Assembly (NCBI RefSeq): GCF_000004195.4
Contig: NC_030679.2
Span: 16,176,712-16,240,711 of the forward strand
Direction: 5' to 3'
Origin: Xenopus tropicalis
Taxonomy: Eukaryota > Chordata > Amphibia > Anura > Pipidae
Length of the DNA: 64,000 nt
The notes under the pieces are model-generated. The model had not been told where the DNA came from. It saw nothing but the letters and a program-made list of their open reading frames with translations, and made no database searches. The position numbers and the translations under genes were made by a program. Shown here in pieces: positions 11,375 to 20,429 of this stretch; position 1 is the stretch's first letter; each line of letters opens with the position of its first letter.

Positions 11375-11396
11375 ATGTGTTATCATAAAGTGTTCC

Positions 11397-11674
11397 TTAA
11401 AGAGATAGTTTCTCTTTAAGTTCACTTTTTGCCTTTTTCTTTTGACCCCTTCCAGACTTCAGATGGGAGTCTCACTCACACTATTGCTTGGTTGCTAGGG
11501 TAATTTGGACCCTGGCAACCAAATAGCTGCTGAATTTCTAGAGAGCTGCTGAACAAAAAACTAAATACTACAAATACCACACATAATAAAAAATGAATAC
11601 CAATTGCAAATTATCTCATTATCACTCTCTACATCATACTATCAGTTCATTTAAAGATGAACAACCCTTTTTAA
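11397..11674. mobile_element. T2-type (Kolobok) MITE
   Basis: TTAA occurs at both edges (11397-11400 and 11671-11674). The left end TTAAAGAGATAGTTTCTCTT pairs imperfectly with the right end, whose complement is TTAAAAAGGGTTGTTCATCT. The core GGTTGCTAGGGTAATTTGG is a familiar Xenopus repeat word. Confidence 0.65.
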
Positions 11675-12154
11675 GAAGATACCTCTGATGTTTATTTAAT
11701 CTTTGGTAATATTTGAGTATGTTTAAGCTATGGTTTACAAAAGGTTTATATAAGTATGCTAATGGAAAATGCACTGGCTACATCTGTGCTGAAATCACAA
11801 CAGCTCCACATTAGGGGTATTGCTTTCAAAACTGGGGGGGGGGGGGTTTACGAGAAATCTGTTATCTGGTTCTGCTGTAATTTTGTCACAGCCTGGCCAC
11901 TGTACATACAGATCCACCTGAGCCATATAAAGAGCTACAGGATGAACCATAAAACTGCTGATACTGGACTTCTTATAGTAATATATAACAATAATAATAA
12001 CTCACTGAGACATTTACACATATTAGTTCCCAAATGCTGTAATTATAATTCCTAGAAGTCTGCCATTCAGGATATTGCATTACATTCCAGCTCACAAATA
12101 TGCTAGACATTTGTTCTTTGCATTTCTTGTAACTGCTGAACAGGTTAAACAACA
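11675..12154. other. Unassigned spacer with poly-G run
   Basis: No gene was recognised. A run of about 13 G lies near 11836-11848. Short ORFs on both strands have no known motif. Confidence 0.3.
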
Positions 12155-12303
12155 GGGCAAGGTGACAAAGATAATTTTCTTTGTGACCTTCAGCCCTACT
12201 GAAATTTCTACCCAAAGAGATTCAATGTTTTCATTGGTAAAGTCTTTATTACATGGCTTTAAATCTGACTTTACATAAAGACAAACCCCTCCACCCTTTT
12301 TAA
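12155..12303 (-). mobile_element. CR1-A, inverted 5' segment
   Basis: Read on the minus strand this encodes the CR1 endonuclease stretch around KSDLKPCNKD and NIESLWVEIS. The continuation, from the codons for YKPP onward, lies directly downstream on the plus strand from 12306. Head-to-head joining with almost no lost sequence is the signature of twin priming. Confidence 0.75.
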
Positions 12304-12305
12304 TG

Positions 12306-12653
12306 CTATAAACCACCCCATATATATGAGGGGGATGAGACCCAGCTACTATTGCAAATGGAGGAGGCTTCACAACTGAGTCAAGTTGTTATTATGGGGG
12401 ACTTTAATTATCCAGACATTGACTGGAGTAATGGGGTGGCTAAGTCAGAAAAAGCTAGTAGGATTGTAAATATGCTAAATGACAACTTTTTATTTCAGGC
12501 AGTTCAAAAACCTACTAGGAATGACTATTTTGGACCTGGTAATATCAAATAATACTGAACTCATCTCTAACATTTGTGTGCGTGAGCATTTGGGGAACAG
12601 TGATCACAACATGGTCTCCTTTGAGATGCTGCAGAGACAGCTCTATAAGGAAT
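12306..12653 (+). mobile_element. CR1-A segment 1: endonuclease domain
   Basis: This encodes EEASQLSQVVIMGDFNYPDIDW, then a frameshift, then SNNTELISNICV and NSDHNMVSFE. GDFNYPDIDW and SDHN are catalytic blocks of the APE-type endonuclease of CR1 LINEs. A frameshift near 12520 separates the two frames. The element is interrupted at about 12654 by an antisense CR1. Confidence 0.85.
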
Positions 12654-13074
12654 TACATATTAACATAGTAAGTTAGGTTGAAAAAAAGATGTACGTCCAT
12701 CATGTTCAACCATAATGCCTATATATAACCTGCCTAACTTCTAGTTGATCCAGAGGAAGGCAAAAAATCCCATCTGAAGCCTCTCTAATTTGCTGTAGAG
12801 GGGGAAAAAATTCCTTCCTGACTCCAAGATGGCAGTCGGACCAGTCCCTGGATCAACTTGTACTAAGAGCTATCTCCCATAACCCTGTATTCCCTCACTT
12901 GCTAAGAAGTCATCCAACCCCTTCTTAAAGCTATATAATGTATCAACCAGCACAACTCATTCGGGGAGGGAATTCCACAACTTCACAGCTCTCACAGTAA
13001 AAAAATCCTTTTCGAATATTTAAACAGAACCTCCCTTCTTCTAAACAGAGTGGGTGCCCTTGTGCCCGTTGGAA
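12654..13074 (-). mobile_element. CR1-B segment 1: antisense 3' end
   Basis: On the minus strand this is the CR1 3' region, with the C-terminal coding part (FFTVRAVKLWNSLP-like, compare 28625-28912) and the 3' terminus near an ACATAG repeat. It is inserted in CR1-A, and its continuation lies at 16431-16519 and 17800-18357. Confidence 0.8.
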
Positions 13075-13140
13075 AAATGAAGAAAACAGCATCCCTCCGG
13101 TTGTTTTGAAAAATGTGAATCTTTACTTAAGTGCCAAAGG

Positions 13141-13175
13141 CAACGTTTCGGGCTTCACTCCAGCCCTTTATCAAG
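13141..13175 (-). ncRNA. Hammerhead-ribozyme-like motif of the Penelope-like element
   Basis: The minus strand reads CTTGATAAAGGGC, a nine-base loop, GCCCGAAACGTTG. This gives a TTGATAA core in place of CUGAUGA, a GGGC/GCCC stem II and an intact GAAAC. Hammerheads are established features of Penelope terminal repeats. The core substitutions suggest weak or lost activity. Confidence 0.55.
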
Positions 13176-13440
13176 CCTATTAGTACAAATACAAACAAGT
13201 GTTTAAATACCCACAGGAAGAGGAGGATCAGTCCATATTCACCTCCATTTAACCCATAATATTCTGTGAATTTATTTAGTGCACACAATGAAATGCAAAC
13301 TAAGTGCCTATGTATACAATATAACAAGTGCCCTGTGGCATGTATCACATATAACATATATAACAAATTAAACAGATCTTGAAATGGACAGCATCCCACT
13401 GCAGTGTATTTCATCCCTCAAATATCTCTCTGGCTCCAAT

Positions 13441-13962
13441 GCCGAAAGGGAACTGTCACCTTAAGAAATAATTCCAAATTGTTTTCTATTGTGTTTGTCA
13501 AGCAAAATAAACTTCACTTACACTATATAAATTATTTCAATCTAAGATTCTTCAGTCTTGGAATTCTCAATTGCAGCAAGCAGGCAGGGGCCATTTTGTG
13601 GACACTTATCAAAGCAGGCATTGCATCCTGCCAATATCTTGTTTCTGTGCCAGTATGGGGGGCCTAATGCCCATGTCCATGCTGTGGTTACAAAATTACA
13701 TGGTGAGGAGGGAGGGGAAATGTGAGGAGAGCAGCAACATCTAAAAAGATCTGAATTGAAAGTGAAAGTAACTGTCTGCCACACCTCTATGCCTAAGGCA
13801 TAGAGGTGGGGCAGGCAATATATGACTGACAGTTGGGATTTTTAAATGCTTTTATAATGGGTATGGATGTGGTAATAAAAAAATGATTTTGGGTTTCATG
13901 TTTAATTTGAAAAGGGCTTTTATTATACAGATTTTTATGTCTGGGTGACAGGTCCACTTTAA
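13441..13962. mobile_element. T2-type element inside the Penelope-like 3' region
   Basis: The left end AAAGGGAACTGTCACC and the right end GGGTGACAGGTCCACTTTAA are inverted copies. The right TTAA is at 13959-13962; the left TTAA appears mutated. A CTATGCCTAAGGCATAGAGG palindrome lies inside near 13787-13806. Confidence 0.7.
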
Positions 13963-14049
13963 GGGGACAATTAACCCCATATTCACATATTCAAGTATTT
14001 GTTAAAAACAAGCACTTAACATCAACTTACTCATATAAACATCATAGGG

Positions 14050-14601
14050 GTATATTCCCTATTGAGACCGCCAGGTGACAGGGTACCTAATGTATTAATC
14101 CAACGCATTTCCAATTTTTTTAGTAATCGCTGTCTATCTCCTCCCCGTCTAAGTGGATCGACATTATCTATTACTTGATAATCTTAACTGTGAAATAGAA
14201 TGTTTCATTTGATGAAAATGTGCAGGTATAGGTAATTGCAATTGTTTGCAACGTATATTGGATTTATGTTGCTTAATCCTATCCTTTACCTTCTGTGTAG
14301 TTTCCCCTATGTATGCAAGGCCACAAGGACACTTAATGAGATAAACTACATACAGTATGTGGAGTCACATGTAAAATATTTTTTAATTGGAATAGTTCTG
14401 CCCGTATGTGGGTGTGTAAAGAACTCACCCTTTGTAATGTTATTACAATGTGCGCAGGATAAGCACGGAAATGTTCCCATTTTTGGGGTACCCAAAAACC
14501 GTTTTATATATTTCTTTTGTGGACCTATATCAGCCCTAACCAAAAGGTCTTTCAAATTTTTGTTCCTTTTATAAGCCATTAGAGGTGGTATAGAAAATTC
14601 C
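14050..14601 (-). pseudogene. Penelope-like GIY-YIG endonuclease domain
   Basis: The minus strand encodes KNLKDLLVRADI, then TFPCLSCAHC, THPHTGRTIPIKKYFTCDS, then a conserved CPCGLAYIGETTQKVKDRI. AYIGET is the YIG half of the GIY-YIG nuclease fold, and the CxxC pairs upstream fit the Penelope zinc-binding linker. The frame passes through an unusual residue stretch and a TAG stop near 14165, so it is decayed. It continues the RT interrupted at 14602-15754. Confidence 0.8.
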
Positions 14602-15754
14602 TTAAAGGAGAAGGAAAGTCTAAAAACAACATGAGCTCAATAACTTAGCCTTAACACAGTCCTTAACATATTTCCTGAACTCACCGTGCTGTTGCTTCAT
14701 CTGGCTCTGACATGGAAAAGTCTTGTCAGTAAATGCAGTACCTGCTCTAAGCCTGTGCAGCTTCCTGTCTCACTGAACACTGATTGTCCAGGACACAGAC
14801 ATGCTCAGTGCACAGCAGAGAGCTCCGTTTTTTTTTTTTTCCTTTCAAGATCTGCAGTCTCTGAAGAAATGTTTGACCCCTTAGCCCCACCTACTTCACT
14901 CTACTGTCGGAATGCTCCTGTGTTTTTTCTAGTCCTGCACAGTGCCTCTGGCTGCATTTGCTGTGCTGAAATCGTCAGTCCCACATCCCCAGCCTTCCCA
15001 CAGCCACAGTCCCACATCCCCAGCCTTCCCACACTCCCACTATCCCACAGCCACAGTCCCACATCCCCAGCCATCCCACAGCCACAGTCCCACATCCCCA
15101 GCCTTCCCACACTCCCATTATCCCACAGCCACAGTCCCACATCCCCAGCCATCCCACAGCCACAGTCCCACATCCCCAGCCATCCCACAGCCACAGTCCC
15201 ACATCCCCAGCCTTCCCACACTCCCACTAAGCCACAGCCACAGTCCCACATCCCCAGCCATCCCACAGCCACAGTCCCACATCCCCAGCCATCCCACAGC
15301 CACAGTCCCACATCCCCAGCCTTCCCACACTCCCACTATGCCACAGCCACAGTCCCACATCCCCAGCCATCCCACAGCCACCAGCCATCCCACAGCCACA
15401 GTCCCACATCCCCAGCCTTCCCACACTCCCACTATCCCACAGCCAAAATCCCCCAAACTTACTCAGTGGCAGACGAGACAGACCTGACAGAGGAGCGCGC
15501 CAGTATGCCAGTATGAAGCGTTACGTCGAAGGGGTCACGAAGCTGCGCATGCGCAGTAGAAGCAGGCGAAGGGGGAAGTGACGTCATCGATTTTGAAAAT
15601 GACGGCGCCAAACTACAAACACGGGCAAATCTTCTGAGGGATTGTGCGCCGATCCAAAAGCAGCAGGTAAGTTTTTAATATAGCGATTGAAGACAGGGGC
15701 TCATGCTCTTTCCAAATATATCTATATCAAATTTTTTCTTTCCTTCTCCTTTAA
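14602..15754. mobile_element. T2-type (Kolobok) element with a minisatellite core
   Basis: TTAA flanks both sides (14602-14605 and 15751-15754), with inverted ends AAAGGAGAAGGAAAG and CTTTCCTTCTCCTTT. Internal sequence includes a minisatellite (14988-15446) and a GCGCATGCGCAGT segment shared with other T2-type elements here. It splits the Penelope-like gene. No transposase was recognised, so it is non-autonomous. Confidence 0.85.
14988..15446. repeat. 31-bp minisatellite array
   Basis: The basic unit CCCACAGCCACAGTCCCACA plus TCCCCAGCCAT is 31 bp. Some units carry an extra CTTCCCACACTCCCACTAT segment. The array lacks stop codons in several frames on both strands, creating long apparent ORFs that are not genes. 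Confidence 0.9.
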
Positions 15755-16330
15755 CATTAGATATGCCCATTTTTAATACCTGCCAGTGTTTCCTAATAAT
15801 GTTCCTTACGCGTTCACTGTCTACTGAGAATTGGCTCACAAATGCCAACCTTTCTCCCTTCTCTCTGGTTACATTATCAAGGGGGATTCCCAACTGTGTA
15901 TCAATAACACCCTTAGCTGTATCCAAACTCACTTGTAACTGCCTTTTTGGATACCCCCTTTCCACAAAACGCTCAAACATCTGGTTCAGCCTCATATCAC
16001 ACTGTTCCTTATTAGAAACTATTCTTTTAACCCTTTTGAACTGTGTGATAGGTAACGATTTTAACAAAGGTCTCGGGTGAAAGCTAGTATTATGTAATAA
16101 ATTATTTCTGTCAGTATGCTTTTGATATAAATCAGTTTCAATTTGTGTACCCATTCTTCTGATAGTAACATCCAAGAAATTAATACTTTGTGTATCATGC
16201 ACCAAAGAGAATTTGAGTTTGGGAACAACCGAATTTAGATTTTCATAAAACTCTACTAATGTATCAACAGATCCTTCCCAGAATACAATAATATTATCGA
16301 TATAGCGATAATAAAGGGAACAGTATTGCT
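15675..16330 (-). pseudogene. Penelope-like RT, C-terminal part
   Basis: The frame carries FLDVTIRRMG, TDLYQKHTDRNNLLH, SFHPRPLLKSLP and MFERFVERGYPKRQL, the post-palm region of Penelope-like RTs. Just upstream (16293-16304) the catalytic block reads YIDN followed by FWEG. The usual motif is YIDD, so one catalytic Asp is replaced by Asn. The ORF enters T2 sequence at about 15754; the annotated frame past that point is not part of the protein. Confidence 0.85.
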
Positions 16331-16430
16331 GAAATTATTATAAACAATTATTATTATTATTATATTATATACTGTATTATATAGTATTAGTATAAACAAA
16401 TAAGTCTTCAAAATTGCCCATATACAGGTT

Positions 16431-16519
16431 CCGTTGGAAGGACCTACTGGTAAATAAAGCATTAGAGAGGTTATTACATGATCCCCTTATATATTTATAC
16501 ATAGTTATCATGTCACCTC
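16431..16519 (-). mobile_element. CR1-B segment 2
   Basis: This resumes the CR1-B sequence after the Penelope-like insertion: GGACCTACTGGTAAATAAAG through TTATCATGTCACC. The same uninterrupted order is seen in CR1-C near 28827-28888 and 29166-29200. Confidence 0.8.
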
Positions 16520-17799
16520 TTAAAGGACAAGGAAAGTCAAAATCTATTAAGCACACTATTAAATAGTACTACTATTGCTGTATAAAAACACTATATTTCT
16601 GGCTTGCCTAATAAAAGATTTAAAGAGATACACTTACTACAAACTACATGCTTGTTTCAGTGAACGGCGCCGCCATCTTTAAAAAGGGATGCCCATACCC
16701 TTTCCCTCACCATCTCTACTGCGCATGCGTCCCCTGTCTGCTCCCCGCTGGATTACTAGTGGCACATTATGCTTTTTAACCTCTTCGCACCGCACCCGAG
16801 TCTTTGTCCACCAGTAACACACACACACCTTCTGTCCCCCCAGCTCCGCTCCCCGCACCTTTGGAGTTTTTGTCCACACACCCCCGTTCCACTCCCCGCA
16901 CCAGTAACACACACCCACCGCCCCCCCCGCTCCTTTGGAGTCTTTGTTCTTGTCCACACACCTCCCCCGCTCCGCACCTTTCGAGTGGTCTTTGTCCTCC
17001 ACCGGTAACACTCCCCGCAGCACTCGCCTGTCGCATCCTCTTCTAATGGCTCCGGCGCGCCACTGCATGCACTATTTATATAGCGCGTCGCAATAGCAAC
17101 CAGACGCCGGTTGCCAGTCTGTCTGAAGGGGAGCGTGCCTGCTTGCTTGCTGAAGAGGGACATGTGCGCATGCGACGCCTAGCAGTCCTGGTCACCAAGT
17201 CAGTGCAGGAGCGAGGCATTATGGGAATCCTCTTTACCCAGCTCAGCGGTTTTTTTTCCTGTTTGGCTTCTGATCATCTGAACGATCGGAATTTGGGGAG
17301 ACTTAAAGGAGAAGGAAAGGCTAAGTCACTTGGGGGTGCCAAAATGTTAGGCACCCCCAAGTGACTTAGAACGCCTACCTTGTACCCCGGGCTGGTGCCC
17401 CTGTACGGAGGGAACAGCACCAGCCCGGGGTAGCTGCCGGCGCTTCCTCCTTCCTCCTCGCTTGCGCGCGCATGCGCAGTAGAGTGAAAAGCCGAACTTA
17501 AACATTAAAGTCGGCTTTTCACTCTACTGCGCATGCGCCGGCCGGCGGATTTCGCCGGCAGCGCGCAAAGGAAGGAGGAAGCGGTGTCTACAGGTGCCCC
17601 GGGCTGGTGCTGTTCCCTCCGTACAGGGGCACCAGCCCGGGGTACAAGGTAGGCGTTCTAAGTCACTTGGGGGTGCCTAACATTTTGGCACCCCCAAGTG
17701 ACTTAGCCTTTCCTTCTCCTTTAAGGGCACAACTGAGACAACTGAAGGTAAGCCTGCAGCTTAAGATTTACTCTTTATTAGCCTTTCCTTCTCCTTTAA
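16520..17799. mobile_element. T2-type (Kolobok) element hosting a second T2 MITE
   Basis: TTAA occurs at 16520-16523 and 17796-17799, with ends AAAGGACAAGGAAAGTC and CCTTTCCTTCTCCTTT. The uninterrupted target, CACCTCTTAAGCGCCTC, is present in CR1-C near 29192-29208, which proves the insertion. The interior at 16790-17030 is a C-rich degenerate repeat of CCAGTAACACACAC and CCGCACCTTTGGAGT words. Confidence 0.88.
17303..17724. mobile_element. Palindromic T2 MITE, 422 bp
   Basis: TTAA flanks both sides. Each arm contains a further hairpin (CACTTGGGGGTGCC and GGCACCCCCAAGTG) and a GC-rich CCCCGGGCTGGTGC block, so nearly the whole element folds on itself. The relative at 21704-22101 interrupts an L1. 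Confidence 0.9.
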
Positions 17800-18357
17800 G
17801 CGCCTCTTCTCCAGTGTAAACAGACCCAACTTGGCCAGCCTTTCTTCATAACTGAGACTTTCAACACCCTTTACCAGCTTAGTTGCCCTTCTCTGGACCC
17901 CCTCTAATTCAATAATGTCCCGTTTAAGCACCGGAGACCAAAACTGAACAGCATATTCCAGATGGGGCCTTACCAGCGCTCTGTAAACACCTCTGTAACA
18001 CCCTCCTCCCTTAAATCTATACCCCTTTTAATACAGCTCAAAACCTTGTTTGCCCTTGCAGCTGCTGCCTGGCATTGATTGCTACAGCCAAGTTTATTAT
18101 CTACAAGGACTCCAAGGTCCTTCTCCATGATGGATTTGCCTAGTGCAGTCCCCATTAATAGTATAAGTGGCTTGCATATTTTTACATCCCAGGTGCATGA
18201 CCATACATTTATCCACATTAAATCTCATCTGCCACTTAGCCGCCCAGATTGCCAGTTGGTCAAGATCCTGCTGCAAGGATGCCACATCCTGGATAGAATT
18301 GACTGGTCTGCAGAGTTTTGTGTCATCTGCAAACACTGATACATTGCTTATAATGTT
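17800..18357 (-). mobile_element. CR1-B segment 3: antisense RT region
   Basis: The minus strand encodes the CR1 stretch after the RT catalytic site: FADDTKLCRPVNS, WQMRFNVDKCMVMHLG and MEKDLGVLVDNKL. These are characteristic of CR1 ORF2. FADD is intact here. The upstream part of the protein is missing, so CR1-B is a 5'-truncated copy. Confidence 0.88.
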
Positions 18358-19057
18358 AACTAAAATGCTCAATTTTAGACATGCAGACTTTGCCAGTATA
18401 AGGGCATCTCTGCAATGTGTCAACTGGGAAAGGCTTTTCATAGGGTTAGACACAGAAGGAAAATGGAATATCTTTAAAACATTGCTTTGCAGGTATACAC
18501 AACAGTATATTCCGCTTGTAAGCAAGGAGAGGCATCACAAAGCAAAACCTTTACGGCTGAATAAAAGTGTTAGTGTCGAGGTTGGTAAGAAAAAACATGC
18601 TTTTAAAGCATTCAAGTCAGCTGGGACAGCAGAAACTTTCATCAGGTACAAGGAAGCAAATTAAGCATGCAAAAAAGCTATCAGGCAAGCTAAAATAGAG
18701 TTGGAAAGGGATATTGCAGCTAGGAGTAAAAAGAATCCCAAATTATTTTTCAATTATGTGAATAGTAAAAAAATGAAGCAAGAAGGGGTGGGAACCTTAT
18801 TATCACAGGGGCGTAAGATGGTTGAAGAGAGTGGGGAAAAAGCAGCTGGGACAGCAGAAACTTTCATCAGGTATAAGGAAGCAAATAAAGCATGCAAAAA
18901 GCTAGGAGTATCCAAAATTCCAAAGAATCCAAGGAGAATCCAAAATTATTTTTTAATTATGTGAATAGTAAAAAAATGAAGCAAGAAGGGGTGGGAACCT
19001 AATTATCATGGGGGGGGTAAGTTGGTTGATGAGAACAGGGAAAAAGCAGAAATTTTG
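18358..19057 (+). mobile_element. CR1-A segment 2: endonuclease-RT linker
   Basis: This continues CR1-A after the antisense CR1-B, encoding RASLQCVNWERLF, GKWNIFKTLLCRYTQQYIPLVSKE and ERDIAARSKKNPKLFFNYVNSKK. It carries an internal tandem duplication of about 220 bp (units starting 18617 and 18844, each with GGGACAGCAGAAACTTTCAT). The second unit has its own deletion. Confidence 0.85.
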
Positions 19058-19187
19058 GGGGGGCGGAGCTAGCTGTGAACCAAGATGGCCGCAAAGTGAA
19101 TAAGCTCCGAGACACACGGGGAGCACATCAGCTTCTAAATACGCCACACCGCAATAAATCCCTGCAAAACAGGCAATATCGATATAG

Positions 19188-20086
19188 ATGGAAGCAAAAG
19201 TACCGGTGACGCCACCAAAACCGAAAAAATCAGCCTCGGCGGACCTCCGCCACATATTCCAGCACAGCCAAAAAGACCAAGATGGCGCCCAAACCGGGGA
19301 ACAAACAGACAGCGAAGAAGCTGACCCCATCACAAAGCAAGACCTCCAACTACTATTTTCTAACATAGAGAAAATGGTGAAAGCTGAGCACACAAAAACA
19401 ACAAAAGAACTAACCACAGAAATTGCCTCATTGGGAGCGAGAGTTGGAGATCTTGAAAAACGCCTTGACGATATTACCGACTACACATGGATGGTGGATA
19501 AAGATATAAGAGCACTCTACTCACAAATGGAACAGATCCAGTATGCGCAAGAAGATGCTCAGAGATCAGACTATGCGGCATCCCGGAAACAGCCACAGAC
19601 CTTGAACCTATGCTATTGGACATGTTCCAAGAACTACTACCAGATATTCCCCCGGAGAGGCTTGAAATGGACAGAGCTCACAGAGCCTTAAGACCCAAAC
19701 CAAGCCCGGAGGAAAAACCGAGAGACGTGATCGTACGTATGCACTTTTATAAAGTAAAGGCCGCAATCATAGAAGCAGTGAGGCCTACGGGAGAAGAGGA
19801 AGTAGAAGGCCACAAAATTGCACTGTATCCCGATATAGCGCCGTCCACCCGGGCACGCCGCAGATAGTTTAGACCACTAACGGAACTCCTTCGCCAACAT
19901 AAGATCACCTACAGATGGGGGTACCTGTTCTCACTCCAGGTCTCCCATCAAAATCGCATACTCACCATACGGAACCTGAAAGATCGAGAAAAGTTCCTCC
20001 ACACTCTCCATCTTCCATACGACCTGCCATCTGAACCAGGCCCGAGCCGTCTGAAACCACTAAAAAACCGTAGAGAGGAAACCTGA
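19188..20086 (+). pseudogene. L1-1 ORF1 (coiled-coil RNA-binding protein)
   Basis: The N-terminal part is disordered and then forms a heptad-rich coiled coil (KTTKELTTEIASLGARVGDL). The RNA-binding part follows in another frame (GIPETATDLEPMLLDMF, MDRAHRALRPKP, RDVIVRMHF), and the C-terminal domain has TYRWGYLFSL. There is a frameshift near 19572 and an in-frame TAG at about 19867. ORF1p is the nucleic-acid chaperone that forms the L1 particle. This copy cannot make it intact. Confidence 0.85.
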
Positions 20087-20429
20087 ACTCAACTGATCTG
20101 CACATCGCCAGGCCCAAGAACCGGGTGAGATTAAAGCCACAAATAACATTGGTCACAAAACAGTGACACTATATACCAATATAGACTCACCTCTCAACGA
20201 ACTGTAACTAGAGGAAGTCACCAAGTAACACAATTTGTACTGTTCAGTTATTGTTATTAGTGATAATTATATATTGTTGATATCTTTTTTCTTTTACTCT
20301 TATCTTAGCTCTCCTTCCCTTGCATACCACCAATGTCTGTATTAACGTCACTACCCCAATCCCCCCCCTCCGGACTCTCGCCTTCCCAAATCTCCAGCCA
20401 CAACTCACCTGACCCGACAACCAACCCCA

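Larger units (their letters stand above)
13075..16430 (-). mobile_element. Penelope-like element, 5'-truncated
   Basis: The element is flanked by CCGTTGGAA on both sides (13066-13074 and 16431-16439), a 9-bp target duplication in CR1-B. On the minus strand it carries the end of the RT domain, a GIY-YIG endonuclease and a 3' region with a hammerhead-like motif (13141-13175). Two T2 elements (13441-13962 and 14602-15754) interrupt it. Removing them leaves about 1.7 kb, so most of the RT is missing. This RT plus C-terminal GIY-YIG arrangement defines Penelope-like elements. Confidence 0.85.

Noticed and set aside
14686..15516. Long plus-strand ORF of 276 codons and several overlapping ORFs on both strands
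   Set aside because: They read through a 31-bp minisatellite lacking stops in a T2 element; the same peptide appears in all frames, so they are not genes.
16679..17163. Overlapping ORFs of 80-135 codons on both strands
   Set aside because: C-rich degenerate repeat in a T2-type element; no conserved motif and no consistent frame.
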